64,000 nucleotides of DNA from contig NZ_JAAOIW010000002.1 of assembly GCF_011440305.1 (NCBI RefSeq), forward strand, positions 736,084 to 800,083. The letters are read 5' to 3'. Below the pieces are notes generated by a model. That model searched no databases, was not told the DNA's origin, and saw only the letters and a program-made list of their open reading frames with translations. A program made the translations under genes and the position numbers. The DNA comes from Paenibacillus agricola (GTDB lineage Bacteria > Bacillota > Bacilli > Paenibacillales > NBRC-103111). This document shows positions 1-6,922 of the stretch, in pieces (position 1 is the stretch's first letter; each line of letters opens with the position of its first letter).

Positions 1-968
1 TAAGCGGTCAAGTCGATTCCGATCCTGTCCGAGAGCGGCTTCAGATCGAAATTCGTGACGAGAAGCTCGCTAAGTTCCCGATATTTGGCTCTCGCCTCTT
101 CTTCGGTACGGCCGACCAGTGGTGCCAAGCCCGGCATAATAAATAGCTCGTCCTTGCTCCGCCCGTACTTGGCCAGCTTACCTTTGATGCTCGCATAAAA
201 AGCCTGCGCATCCTCCAACAAAACCTGACCGGTAAATATCACATTGGAGAACTGTGCCCCAAGCTCTTGGCTGCGTTCCGATGTGCCAGCCGACAGCAGA
301 GGAATCTGCCCTTGCGGCGGTCGGGCGACATTCAATGGACCGGCGACGGAAAAGTGCGCGCCTTTGTGGTTAAGGGCGTGTACTTTGGTCTCGTCTACAT
401 AGACACCAGTTGCCTTGTCACGAACAAAAACATCATCTTCCCAGGAATCCCACAAATCCTTGACGATTTGCACGAATTCCTCGGCATAATCGTAACGGCG
501 CGCATTGTCCCAATGCTTCTCACGGCTGAAATTTTGCGCGGCGCGAGCATCAGCACCCGTAACGACATTCCATGCCGTACGCCCGCTGCTCAAATAATCC
601 AAAGAAGCGGTTTGCCGAGCGATATGGTAAGGCTCGGCGTAAGTCGTGTTTGCCGTCACAATTAATCCGATCTTATCCGTAACCGCCGTCAAATGGGCGA
701 TCATCGTGAACGGCTCCATTCGAACCATCTGAGAAGGGAATTGATACTGCATATCTGCACTCGAAGCCAGAGCATCCCCAAGGAAGAAGAAATCGAACTT
801 AGCTTCCTCCAGACGCTGCGCTACGCGCTGTAGGAACTTGGGATCAAATGCGCCGTCAGCCACCGATTCCGTCAGCCTCCAGCCTGCTGGATGGTAACCG
901 GTAGAGAATAGAAATAATCCAAGGTGAAGCTTGCGATTTGAGTTAATGTTAGTGTTAGTGTTAGCCAA
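1..968 (-). CDS. LLM-class flavin-dependent monooxygenase, NtaA/DmoA-like (3' end outside window)
   Basis: The reverse strand is open from a TTG at 968 to the window edge (322 codons, no stop). The N-terminal region reads LHLGLFLFSTGYHPAGWR, followed by FFFLGDALA, TAVTDKIGL and SSGRTAWNVVTGAD. These are typical of the nitrilotriacetate/dibenzothiophene-sulfone/pristinamycin monooxygenase branch of the luciferase-like family, which use FMNH2 from a partner reductase; members are about 440 residues, so roughly 120 are missing. The TTG start is chosen because AGGAGG at 978-983 sits nine bases upstream. That Shine-Dalgarno overlaps the stop codon of the aldo/keto reductase gene, so the two genes are probably translationally coupled. 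The substrate cannot be told from sequence. Confidence 0.85.
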   Translation of the reverse strand, partial: MANTNTNINSNRKLHLGLFLFSTGYHPAGWRLTESVADGAFDPKFLQRVAQRLEEAKFDFFFLGDALASSADMQYQFPSQMVRMEPFTMIAHLTAVTDKIGLIVTANTTYAEPYHIARQTASLDYLSSGRTAWNVVTGADARAAQNFSREKHWDNARRYDYAEEFVQIVKDLWDSWEDDVFVRDKATGVYVDETKVHALNHKGAHFSVAGPLNVARPPQGQIPLLSAGTSERSQELGAQFSNVIFTGQVLLEDAQAFYASIKGKLAKYGRSKDELFIMPGLAPLVGRTEEEARAKYRELSELLVTNFDLKPLSDRIGIDLTA

Positions 969-981
969 TGGGCTCAGCCTC

Positions 982-1968
982 CTAGGAAATTAATTTAATT
1001 TTACGAGAGATTGTATCAACGGTTGTTAGTTCTACATTCGACAGCCGCTGATCCGCGAATTGCAGCGCATCGCGGATTTGCTCCGGCTTGGAGGCGCCCA
1101 ATATCGCTGAGGATACATAAGTGTGACTCAGCACCCATGCCAGCGAGAATTGCGCCAGCGTCCAGCCGCGCGCTTCGGCAAGCGGACGAATCGCTTCAAC
1201 CAGCTCGTAAGCAGGATTGCTTGTCAGCAGCTGCTCAAGAGGCTTCTCGCCTGCAGCCAGACGCGAGCCCTCCTGCGGTTGTTCGCCCTGCTTGTACTTG
1301 CCGGTTAAGATTCCTCGGCCGAGCGGGCTGTACACGATGACTCCCACCTTCTCAGACTCCACGAACGGTACAAGCTCCCGCTCCATATCACGCGAGATGA
1401 GGCTGTACTCGGGTTGAACGCTCTCGAAACGGTTCAGCTTGTGCAGGGCGCTGACGCCATGCGCCTTAGCCAGCTGCCATGCCGCATAATTGGAGCAGCC
1501 GATATAGCGAATTTTCCCTGCCTTGACCAAATCATCAAGCGCGCCAAGTGTTTCTTCGATCGGTGTTTCAGAGTCAAATCCATGCACCTGATACAAATCG
1601 ATGTAGTCGGTCTGCAGCCGGCGCAAGCTATTCTCAATCGCCCGATAAATGTGGTAGCGGCTGAGTCCCGCATCGTTGACACCCGTCCCAACACGCGCCA
1701 ACGCCTTCGTTGCCAGCACAATGTCGTTTCTTTTGCCCTTCAGAATCCGGCCTAGAATAGCCTCTGACTCACCTGTCAGATTCGGATCGCCCACATCCAT
1801 GCCTCTTCCGTAAACGTCGGCGGTATCGATGACATTAATTCCCGCTTCCAGCGCTTGGTCGAGAACCGCGGTCGACGTTGTTTCATCGATCCAGCGACCG
1901 AACGCCATGGTACCTAAGCTAACTTCGGATACCTTAAGACCGGTTCTTCCCAATTTTCTGTATAACAT
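982..1968 (-). CDS. aldo/keto reductase
   Basis: A 328-residue NAD(P)H-dependent oxidoreductase with a TIM-barrel fold. Visible family signatures are the N-terminal LGRTGLKVSEVSLGTMAFG, INVIDTADVYGRG (catalytic Asp and Tyr), a Lys in VLATKALA, the histidine of YIDLYQVHGFD, and SPLGRGILTGKY before the C-terminal cofactor loop. The ATG at 1968 is preferred over a TTG 21 bases upstream because AAAAGGGGG lies nine bases before it. The gene is first in a two-gene operon with the flavin monooxygenase. It has a short leader made almost entirely of one hairpin. The physiological substrate is unknown. Confidence 0.9.
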   Translation of the reverse strand: MLYRKLGRTGLKVSEVSLGTMAFGRWIDETTSTAVLDQALEAGINVIDTADVYGRGMDVGDPNLTGESEAILGRILKGKRNDIVLATKALARVGTGVNDAGLSRYHIYRAIENSLRRLQTDYIDLYQVHGFDSETPIEETLGALDDLVKAGKIRYIGCSNYAAWQLAKAHGVSALHKLNRFESVQPEYSLISRDMERELVPFVESEKVGVIVYSPLGRGILTGKYKQGEQPQEGSRLAAGEKPLEQLLTSNPAYELVEAIRPLAEARGWTLAQFSLAWVLSHTYVSSAILGASKPEQIRDALQFADQRLSNVELTTVDTISRKIKLIS

Positions 1969-1999
1969 ATCCAAGTACCCCCTTTTCAAAAAAATAAAA

Positions 2000-2064
2000 T
2001 ATCGGAAAGGACTACATGCCTATGTAATCGTCCCTATGGCTATCCGATAGAACGGTACATTATA
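2000..2064 (-). promoter_or_regulatory. promoter -10 and attenuator-like leader hairpin of the oxidoreductase operon
   Basis: A perfect TATAAT lies at 2059-2064 on the reverse strand; the -35 is weak. The predicted transcript starts almost at a nested hairpin. Its arms TATCGGA (2043-2049) and TCCGATA (2000-2006) pair, with GGAC/GTCC and TACAT/ATGTA stacked inside. The stem is followed by an ATTTTATTTTTTT tract (1988-1999) and then the Shine-Dalgarno, which is the form of an intrinsic terminator or attenuator. No known riboswitch consensus was recognised. Confidence 0.45.
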
Positions 2065-2132
2065 TATCGTTTTCACATCGGTTAAGTCGGATAAAGATCA
2101 GCCGAAAGCCTATAACTTTCGACTTAGATCAT

Positions 2133-2990
2133 TTAATCCTTCAAGAGCTCCGCAGAAGCCGCATACCCTTTGCTAACGGCTACAACATATGGAGTTTCCT
2201 CATCTGCATTCAAGGCTGTCTTATCAGCGCCATGCTGCAGGAAAAGCTTAATGAGCAAATCCCGACCGAAATAAGCTGCGACATGAAGCGCACTGTAGCC
2301 TAGCCTCAAGCTTCCCTCGCACTTCGCGTTCACATCAGCGCCATAGCTGATCAGTATTTTGATAATATGCTCATAATTGCCTAAAATCGCCGAATGGATA
2401 GCCATATTGTTCAAATTGCCATCCCTGCTTCTTGCATTAACGTCAGCACCCGACTCGAGAACAAACTTGACCGTCTCTTCATTGCCAAAGTGTGATGCTA
2501 ACCCAAGCGGATTGTAGCCATCCTTGCTATAAGCAGACAGCAGCTCAGGAGACTGCTCCACAAGCTCCTTCACACGCGCCGTGTTGCCGACAGCAGCAGC
2601 CTCAAATATGCTAAGCTCCACGCCATTATCGATCAGCAACTCTTTAATCTCATTCGCACGTAAATAGGTTGCCATAAGAATGGCCGTTTCCCCTTCGCTG
2701 TTCCTTGCATTAACCAGCGTGGAATCTTTATGAATCAATGCCGTCACCATCTCGACATTATTCATCTTAACAGCCTCGATCATCTCATTCCTAAGCTGCT
2801 GTACATGATCTGCGAGAAGCTGAGCTTTCCGAAGCAGCTCCTCCGAGGATTGAATACCGACATTCATTAAATGAGTTACTGCCCTCGAACGGTTCGTTTC
2901 AAGCCCCGAATCAACTAGCAAATCTACCGCCTTCAAGGCTTTTTCATCAAGTCGTATAGAAATGACCATTGTAGGCTTTTTCTTTGCCAC
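2133..2990 (-). CDS. ribbon-helix-helix DNA-binding domain fused to ankyrin repeats
   Basis: A 285-residue protein. Residues 8-48 (MVISIRLDEKALKAVDLLVD, then NRSRAVTHLMNVGI) look like a CopG/MetJ-type ribbon-helix-helix DNA-binding unit. From about residue 80 to the end there are around six ankyrin repeats, with motifs such as GETAILMATYLRANEIKELLI, GYNPLGLASHFGNEETVKFVL, MAIHSAILGNYEHIIKILI and YSALHVAAYFGRDLLIKLFL. A GTG at 2990 is preferred to the GTG at 2996, because AAAGGGGAG would nearly touch the latter. The gene is monocistronic, with two 12-bp direct repeats just upstream. The natural reading is a repressor whose ankyrin part senses a protein partner, but this is inference. Confidence 0.75.
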   Translation of the reverse strand: MAKKKPTMVISIRLDEKALKAVDLLVDSGLETNRSRAVTHLMNVGIQSSEELLRKAQLLADHVQQLRNEMIEAVKMNNVEMVTALIHKDSTLVNARNSEGETAILMATYLRANEIKELLIDNGVELSIFEAAAVGNTARVKELVEQSPELLSAYSKDGYNPLGLASHFGNEETVKFVLESGADVNARSRDGNLNNMAIHSAILGNYEHIIKILISYGADVNAKCEGSLRLGYSALHVAAYFGRDLLIKLFLQHGADKTALNADEETPYVVAVSKGYAASAELLKD

Positions 2991-3004
2991 GGGCACTCCC
3001 CTTT

Positions 3005-3056
3005 GTATTATTGAAATTTAAATTACAAAAAATAATATATCACAGTATTATTGAAA
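3005..3056. repeat. two direct repeats upstream of the RHH-ankyrin gene (candidate operators)
   Basis: GTATTATTGAAA occurs at 3005-3016 and again at 3045-3056, 40 bp apart in an AT-rich region. Ribbon-helix-helix repressors commonly bind direct repeats in their own promoters, so these may be autoregulatory sites. There is no further support in the window. Confidence 0.4.
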
Positions 3057-3190
3057 ATGCTAGCATTGTATTCATATAGTTTTACACGGAATTAAAATTA
3101 CCGTTTTACATCGTTCAAATATTCTTCCGTTGCAAATGTTCAAAGTTAATTTTGATGGGCTTACCTTTTCACTGCAGCCACACAGGCATT

Positions 3191-3233
3191 AAAAATGGGC
3201 TGTACAGGAGCCCACGGCTCCCATACAACCCAT
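3191..3233 (-). terminator. intrinsic terminator after the 120-residue unknown gene
   Basis: On the reverse strand ATGGG...GGAGCC-GTG-GGCTCC...CCCAT forms an imperfect stem of about 17 pairs followed by TTTTT. It lies directly after the stop at 3241. Confidence 0.75.
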
Positions 3234-3240
3234 ATATGTT

Positions 3241-3603
3241 TTAATTTTCTAAAAGCTGCAGCATGGCTTCTGGATCTTTGCGTTCATTTAGCAGCTGGCC
3301 CACATGAATCTTGGGTCTATCCGGTTTTACAAAATGTCCATTTTCCAAGTAATAGCCTTTTGATTTAGCGGCGGTATGCAGCTTACAGAAATGCTCTGCC
3401 GCAACAATAGCTTCTTCTAGCTTTGGGAATGTTTCCAACACATTGCCCTTCCCTAAAGGATTAACCTGGGCTTGAATACTTACTTGATAGGATTTAGGAT
3501 CAATCTCACGAACTAATACCTCACTGTCGTCACAAGTAATCGTGTGTCTTATTGTCATAACAACCACCGCCTTTGCATGTATGGATCTTTGAACTACATA
3601 CAT
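3241..3603 (-). CDS. hypothetical protein, 120 residues
   Basis: No family was recognised. The protein is soluble, with no signal peptide or membrane span. Its central part SYQVSIQAQVNPLGKGNVLETFPKLEEAIVAAEHF suggests an alpha/beta fold. The C-terminal part (GYYLENGHFVKPDRPKIHVGQLLNE) is polar. The ATG at 3603 follows AAAGGGG by seven bases. A second ATG at 3558, after AAGGCGGTGG, is an alternative start that would give 105 residues. It lies just downstream of the sigB terminator and has its own terminator. No sigma-B-like promoter was found in front of it, so stress-regulon membership is not supported by sequence. Confidence 0.6.
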   Translation of the reverse strand: MYVVQRSIHAKAVVVMTIRHTITCDDSEVLVREIDPKSYQVSIQAQVNPLGKGNVLETFPKLEEAIVAAEHFCKLHTAAKSKGYYLENGHFVKPDRPKIHVGQLLNERKDPEAMLQLLEN

Positions 3604-3678
3604 ATAATTACCCCTTTCGCTCATCCATGAATCTTACATAGAGACCATAAAAAAGTGGATGTTGGATACTACATATAT

Positions 3679-3710
3679 AAAAGAACACGCCCTGTGGGAC
3701 GTGTTCTTTA
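3679..3710 (-). terminator. terminator of the rsbV-rsbW-sigB operon
   Basis: AAAGAACACG and CGTGTTCTTT arms pair around CCCACAGGG on the reverse strand, ending in TTCTTTTATAT. The stem starts at the sigB stop codon. Confidence 0.75.
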
Positions 3711-4484
3711 TAGATCTGTCATTTCCCTTGATTCTGCTAACAATACCTTAAGCTTATCCAATGCGCGCTTCTGGATACGCGATACACTCATCTGCGAAAC
3801 ATTTAGCTCCTGAGCGATCATTCTTTGCGATTGACCGTCCACATAAGCAAGCTGGAGCACCTGCTGTTCTTCAGGCTTCAACTGGGCCATGGCTTCCTCA
3901 ATATCAAGACGACGCTCCAACTGCTGGAAATCATCCTTCTCGGTACCGAGCAAGTCTCCAATCGTAGCCCCATTTTCCTCTGTAGAAAGCGGAGTATCCA
4001 AGGAAACATAATGGTAATATTCCCTACCGGCCAATATTTCAATCGTTTCTTCTATGGTTAGCTCCACATCGGTAGCAATTTCCTCAACATTGGGGGATCT
4101 CTCCAAAATAACAGTGAGGCGATCAATCGCTTCTTGAATCCGCCCGCCTTTTTCCTTAACACGGCGCGGAACCTGCACATACCAAGACTTATCACGTAAA
4201 TAATTTTTCATATGCCCTATTACGCTTTTCATCATATAAGGCTCGAACTGAACGCCTTGCGCAACGTCAAATTGCTTAAAAAGCCGCAGCATTGACATTT
4301 GTCCGACTTGATATAAATCCTCATAGAGGTCCGGACGATTGCGAGACATTTTTCCAGCTGCCATTTTTACTAAGGATTCGTATTTTAGCAGCAGAATTGT
4401 TGCCACCTCGTTACAACCCGTCTCCTGATACTGGATGATCAGTTCATGGGCGCTAGATGCCGGTCTCTCTGGATTTAATTTCAT
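3708..4484 (-). CDS. sigB: RNA polymerase sigma factor SigB (general stress sigma factor)
   Basis: A 258-residue sigma-70 family protein of the SigB/SigF/SigG type. Region 2 contains YEDLYQVGQMSMLRLFKQFDVAQGVQFEPYM and KNYLRDKSWYVQVPRR. Region 3 includes SPNVEEIATDVELTIEETIEIL. Region 4.2 carries the helix-turn-helix QRMIAQELNVSQMSVSRIQKRALDKL. The protein directs RNA polymerase to general-stress promoters and is held inactive by RsbW. Its start overlaps the rsbW stop by four bases (ATGA), the usual coupling that keeps sigma and anti-sigma in balance. GAGGAAATGGT precedes the start. SigB rather than SigF is preferred because no spoIIA-type context exists and RsbU-like input genes lie nearby. 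Confidence 0.92.
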   Translation of the reverse strand: MKLNPERPASSAHELIIQYQETGCNEVATILLLKYESLVKMAAGKMSRNRPDLYEDLYQVGQMSMLRLFKQFDVAQGVQFEPYMMKSVIGHMKNYLRDKSWYVQVPRRVKEKGGRIQEAIDRLTVILERSPNVEEIATDVELTIEETIEILAGREYYHYVSLDTPLSTEENGATIGDLLGTEKDDFQQLERRLDIEEAMAQLKPEEQQVLQLAYVDGQSQRMIAQELNVSQMSVSRIQKRALDKLKVLLAESREMTDL

Positions 4485-4930
4485 ACCATTTCCTCACTTT
4501 TACTCAGCCATTTGGTCAAAATGACTTCTGTACCTCCATTACTTTTCACTTCGACTTCATCCATTAAAGCTTGCATTAAATAAATTCCCAAACCACCAAT
4601 GTTAGCTTCATCCAATGTTTGTTCATGTAGCGACTGGGCTTGTTGAACCTTTTCTGCATAGTTAAAGCTAGCTCCCTCATCCTTTACGGAAATGCGTATG
4701 CCAGATTCCAGCAATTCAAAGGCTACATCCATGGTGCCTGTACGACCTGGCTCATAGGCGTGTACAACGGCATTGTTACATGCTTCAGCTACAGCAACCT
4801 TCATATCTTCAATCTCTTCATATGAGAAGCCTACCTTGCTGCACAGACCGTATAACGTCAACCTTACCACATCAATAAATTCCGCATCCGCAGGAAGAGT
4901 CATACAGACCAGTCGAGTATTCGAATTCAT
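4481..4930 (-). CDS. rsbW: anti-sigma-B factor and serine kinase RsbW
   Basis: A 149-residue GHKL-type kinase. It shows the N box EIEDMKVAVAEACNNAVVHAYEPG and the G1 motif VKDEGASF; the G2 region IGGLGIYLMQALMDEVEV is followed by TEVILTKW. RsbW binds sigma-B and phosphorylates RsbV. When RsbV is dephosphorylated by a PP2C phosphatase, RsbW switches partner and frees sigma-B. The start follows AAAGGAAAG. It is 19 bp downstream of rsbV and overlaps sigB, giving the canonical V-W-B order. Length fits the family (about 150-160). Confidence 0.93.
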   Translation of the reverse strand: MNSNTRLVCMTLPADAEFIDVVRLTLYGLCSKVGFSYEEIEDMKVAVAEACNNAVVHAYEPGRTGTMDVAFELLESGIRISVKDEGASFNYAEKVQQAQSLHEQTLDEANIGGLGIYLMQALMDEVEVKSNGGTEVILTKWLSKSEEMV

Positions 4931-4949
4931 ATCGTTTTTTCTTTCCTTT

Positions 4950-5285
4950 CTAATTCAGATTATTCGAAGATTGTTGGATAAATGAGGTAAGCCCGGTCAT
5001 ATCGAATAAACGCTGAACCTTTAATGGAATTTCCACAACTTCGATAGGTGCTTTTAGGACATTTCTTGCTTTTAATAACGATAGAATAACACCGATACCC
5101 GTACTATCGATGTATTGAAGTTCACTTAAGTTAAGTACAAGTTTACGCCCTGTATCCGCTACATAAGGATCAGCAGCAGCACGAAGCTCGGCAGCCTTGG
5201 ATAAATCCAATTCTCCTTTTAAATATAGCACCCAGCTATCTGCTGTTGCCTGTTTATCGATCACAAACACATGTTGTCGATTCAT
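4950..5285 (-). CDS. rsbV: anti-sigma-B factor antagonist RsbV
   Basis: A 111-residue STAS-domain protein. The phosphorylatable serine is Ser61 in LQYIDSTGIGVILSLLKARN; the N-terminal half carries LYLKGELDLSKAAELRAAADP. Unphosphorylated RsbV captures RsbW and releases sigma-B. It is the first gene of the operon, and AAGGAGGAA precedes the ATG. A sigma-B-type promoter lies about 80 bp upstream, so the operon is probably self-amplifying as in Bacillus. The leader carries a perfect 7-bp palindrome and three 9-bp tandem repeats. Confidence 0.93.
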   Translation of the reverse strand: MNRQHVFVIDKQATADSWVLYLKGELDLSKAAELRAAADPYVADTGRKLVLNLSELQYIDSTGIGVILSLLKARNVLKAPIEVVEIPLKVQRLFDMTGLTSFIQQSSNNLN

Positions 5286-5308
5286 CCAAGTAGTTCCTCC
5301 TTCAAATT

Positions 5309-5325
5309 CACTCTAAAATAGAGTG
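5309..5325. repeat. perfect inverted repeat in the rsbV leader
   Basis: CACTCTA and TAGAGTG arms are separated by AAA, 24 bp before the rsbV start and just upstream of its Shine-Dalgarno. It could be a small RNA hairpin or a repressor site; the sequence does not decide. Confidence 0.45.
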
Positions 5326-5331
5326 TACACA

Positions 5332-5358
5332 ATTATCTTAATTATCTTGATTATCTTA
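5332..5358. repeat. three 9-bp tandem repeats between the sigma-B promoter and rsbV
   Basis: ATTATCTTA, ATTATCTTG and ATTATCTTA follow each other without a gap (TAAGATAAT in the transcript direction). They begin just 4 bp downstream of the -10 element and so would cover the transcription start. Confidence 0.5.
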
Positions 5359-5362
5359 TCAT

Positions 5363-5388
5363 TTACCCCATTATCTATCGAACGAAAC
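5363..5388 (-). promoter_or_regulatory. sigma-B-type promoter of rsbV-rsbW-sigB
   Basis: GTTTCG (5383-5388), 14-bp spacer, GGGTAA (5363-5368) on the reverse strand. It is close to the Bacillus sigma-B consensus GTTTAA-N12-14-GGGTAT and has the same spacing as the three other candidates in this window. Confidence 0.65.
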
Positions 5389-5401
5389 ATGATAGCAATA
5401 A

Positions 5402-5863
5402 TTATTTACTAGCAGCTGCCATTTGTTTTTTTAATTTTATTTGATGCCATATGTCAAGAATTAAAGGGATCGTTTGAATCGCTTTTGCAATTTTGCTGGT
5501 TGCTGGCAAATACGCTTCGCTTTCTACTTTATTCTTAATCGTACGTGCCACGGATACAGAAGCATTTTTCACGGAAGTCGTAATTTCATCTACGGCTTCG
5601 CCCACTTGTTTGACCGAATGAAAAGTAGGCTCCAGCGAATGCAGCTTATTCAATACATCTACAGTTACAGCATTAGTATGGCGCAAAACATCGGAAGCCT
5701 CTTTAGTCACGCCTGCCAAATGATGCTGAAGTTCATGGATGGTCGAATTCGTTTGGACCAATAGAGCAGACATGGAACGTAATGTCGTAATCAAAAACAC
5801 AATAAGCACCACAATTGCTAAGGCAACTGCAGCCACACTAATTTCAATAATCAAGTTATTCAT
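5402..5863 (-). CDS. DUF948-family membrane-anchored protein
   Basis: A 153-residue protein. An N-terminal membrane helix (residues 7-28, ISVAAVALAIVVLIVFLITTL) is followed by a long amphipathic, coiled-coil-like stretch rich in heptads (TIHELQHHLAGVTKEASDVL, LHSLEPTFHSVKQVGEAVDE), and a basic tail. This matches DUF948 proteins such as Bacillus YtxG, which belong to the general stress response but have no known biochemical role. A sigma-B-type promoter 53 bp upstream of the start fits that. The gene lies directly upstream of the rsbV promoter and is transcribed in the same direction. Confidence 0.8.
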   Translation of the reverse strand: MNNLIIEISVAAVALAIVVLIVFLITTLRSMSALLVQTNSTIHELQHHLAGVTKEASDVLRHTNAVTVDVLNKLHSLEPTFHSVKQVGEAVDEITTSVKNASVSVARTIKNKVESEAYLPATSKIAKAIQTIPLILDIWHQIKLKKQMAAASK

Positions 5864-5915
5864 AAGTCTTATCCCCCTCGTGGTAATAGCTATTAATAGC
5901 TAAGTTATGAACTAA

Positions 5916-5941
5916 TTACCCTGAGTGCTACCGTTTGAAAC
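5916..5941 (-). promoter_or_regulatory. sigma-B-type promoter of the DUF948 gene
   Basis: GTTTCA (5936-5941), 14-bp spacer, GGGTAA (5916-5921) on the reverse strand, 53 bp before the ATG. The -35 lies in the palindrome CCGTTT-G-AAACGG (5931-5943). Confidence 0.65.
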
Positions 5942-5944
5942 GGT

Positions 5945-5970
5945 GATTCATCCCTGATTTTCATGGGTAA
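5945..5970 (+). promoter_or_regulatory. divergent sigma-B-type promoter for the 51-residue membrane protein
   Basis: GATTCA (5945-5950), 14-bp spacer, GGGTAA (5965-5970). The -10 and spacing are identical to the rsbV and DUF948 promoters; the -35 differs by one base from GTTTCA. It is placed back to back with the DUF948 promoter. Confidence 0.5.
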
Positions 5971-6017
5971 TTGCAGTCATAACCGTTTAACCTACAAACC
6001 TTAAAGGAGTGATACCC

Positions 6018-6173
6018 ATGGATGAATTTAAAACTGAAAAGGTCAATACCTCGGAAACACGTCTCGATAAAGGCCAAGTCGCATCAACCTTTATCAAATA
6101 TGCAGCTTACATCATTATCTTCTTCGGATTTTTGTATTTTCTCGTCAAATTCATATTTCCAGCATTTAATTAA
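6018..6173 (+). CDS. small single-pass membrane protein, 51 residues
   Basis: A short reading frame with AAAGGAGTG eight bases before its ATG. The first 22 residues are hydrophilic (MDEFKTEKVNTSETRLDKGQ). Residues 26-48 (IKYAAYIIIFFGFLYFLVKFIFP) form one C-terminal membrane helix. It has a strong terminator behind it and a sigma-B-like promoter in front, divergent from the DUF948 gene. No family was recognised. The combination of good ribosome site, membrane helix, promoter and terminator makes it a real gene. Confidence 0.75.
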   Translation: MDEFKTEKVNTSETRLDKGQVASTFIKYAAYIIIFFGFLYFLVKFIFPAFN

Positions 6174-6238
6174 TGGAGTTTAAAGCCAAATACGGTAAAT
6201 TTAACAAATGGAAATGGAATCAACTTAAAAACCGTTAG
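6173..6238 (+). CDS. possible 21-residue micropeptide coupled to the small membrane protein
   Basis: The ATG overlaps the preceding stop as TAATG, the arrangement used for reinitiation. It codes for 21 residues, strongly basic and aromatic (MEFKAKYGKFNKWKWNQ at the start), and stops inside the terminator stem. It has no Shine-Dalgarno of its own. This may be chance; it is listed because of the exact overlap and biased composition. Confidence 0.2.
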   Translation: MEFKAKYGKFNKWKWNQLKNR

Positions 6239-6280
6239 CTATTCAGGTTTAACATAAACCTGATAGCCAACGGTTTTTTA
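6226..6280. terminator. bidirectional terminator
   Basis: AAAACCGTT...CAGGTTT-AACAT-AAACCTG...AACGGTTTTTT forms a long stem with A and T tracts on both sides. It serves the 51-residue gene on the plus strand and the glgC operon on the minus strand. Confidence 0.85.
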
Positions 6281-6308
6281 AGATACGTTTAACATATAAT
6301 TGTTATCG

Positions 6309-6905
6309 TTATTGGGCACTTACATGGAAAAAGCTCACGTATTTAATAGGGCTATCGCTAGCGCTGGTTTCGCTAAAAATTTTAAAAGCATGGTTGCCTT
6401 GGCGATAAACAAGTCCATCCTCACTCTCGAAAAAAGGAGTGCCCAACCTCTGCTTGAGCTGGTCAAACGGAATAATCGTTCCATCGATAATGACCTTACC
6501 AACCGCTGCAGGAACGACAATACTCTGAATGTGGTCATTCACCATATTGATTTCGCAATCTTTGTACACATAAGTAAGAGATGTCTTCACGACCTCATCT
6601 TGGACGATGTTTTGCGGTTCTCCTTTAACCTCATGGATCTTGGCTAGATCATCGGTTAAGTAAATACCATTTAAAGAAGCTAATGGCAAGGAAGGGGAAG
6701 GAAGAAGTGGTTCAGCCGCTACGGTTGTGGAAGCTATTGCAGCTTCTGCGTGAGTTACAGCTTGGGCTTGAGCTTGAGTTTGGTTCTCTGGTGCATTCGA
6801 TAAACTCATCGATAATACAGGCTGATTATAGGCCTGATTATGCGCCCATATGCCTCCTGCCGAGAGCAGGCTGAGTAGCGCAATCACCCACATTCTTCTT
6901 CTCAT
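6309..6905 (-). CDS. hypothetical exported protein
   Basis: A 198-residue protein. Residues 1-21 (MRRRMWVIALLSLLSAGGIWA) form a signal peptide or anchor. Residues 30-75 are low-complexity, Ala/Gln/Thr/Pro-rich (QTQAQAQAVTHAEAAIAST), as in extracytoplasmic linkers. The C-terminal half (LNGIYLTDDLAKIHEVKGEP, VVKTSLTYVYKDCEINMVND) resembles the beta-rich repeats seen in small Bacillota surface proteins, but no family was named. It starts 17 bp after glgC with CTCCC-complement ribosome signal GGGAGGAGGGAGAAT, so it is cotranscribed with glgC and ends at the bidirectional terminator. Confidence 0.7.
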   Translation of the reverse strand: MRRRMWVIALLSLLSAGGIWAHNQAYNQPVLSMSLSNAPENQTQAQAQAVTHAEAAIASTTVAAEPLLPSPSLPLASLNGIYLTDDLAKIHEVKGEPQNIVQDEVVKTSLTYVYKDCEINMVNDHIQSIVVPAAVGKVIIDGTIIPFDQLKQRLGTPFFESEDGLVYRQGNHAFKIFSETSASDSPIKYVSFFHVSAQ

Positions 6906-6922
6906 ATTCTCCCTCCTCTCCC

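Noticed and set aside
267-665. Plus-strand open frame of 132 codons
   Set aside because: It lies opposite the flavin monooxygenase gene, which has clear family motifs and a good ribosome site; the plus frame has none.
3241-3707. Sigma-B control of the 120-residue unknown gene beside sigB
   Set aside because: No GNTTCN-N14-GGNTAA site lies in the 104-bp gap, and the sigB terminator separates the genes.
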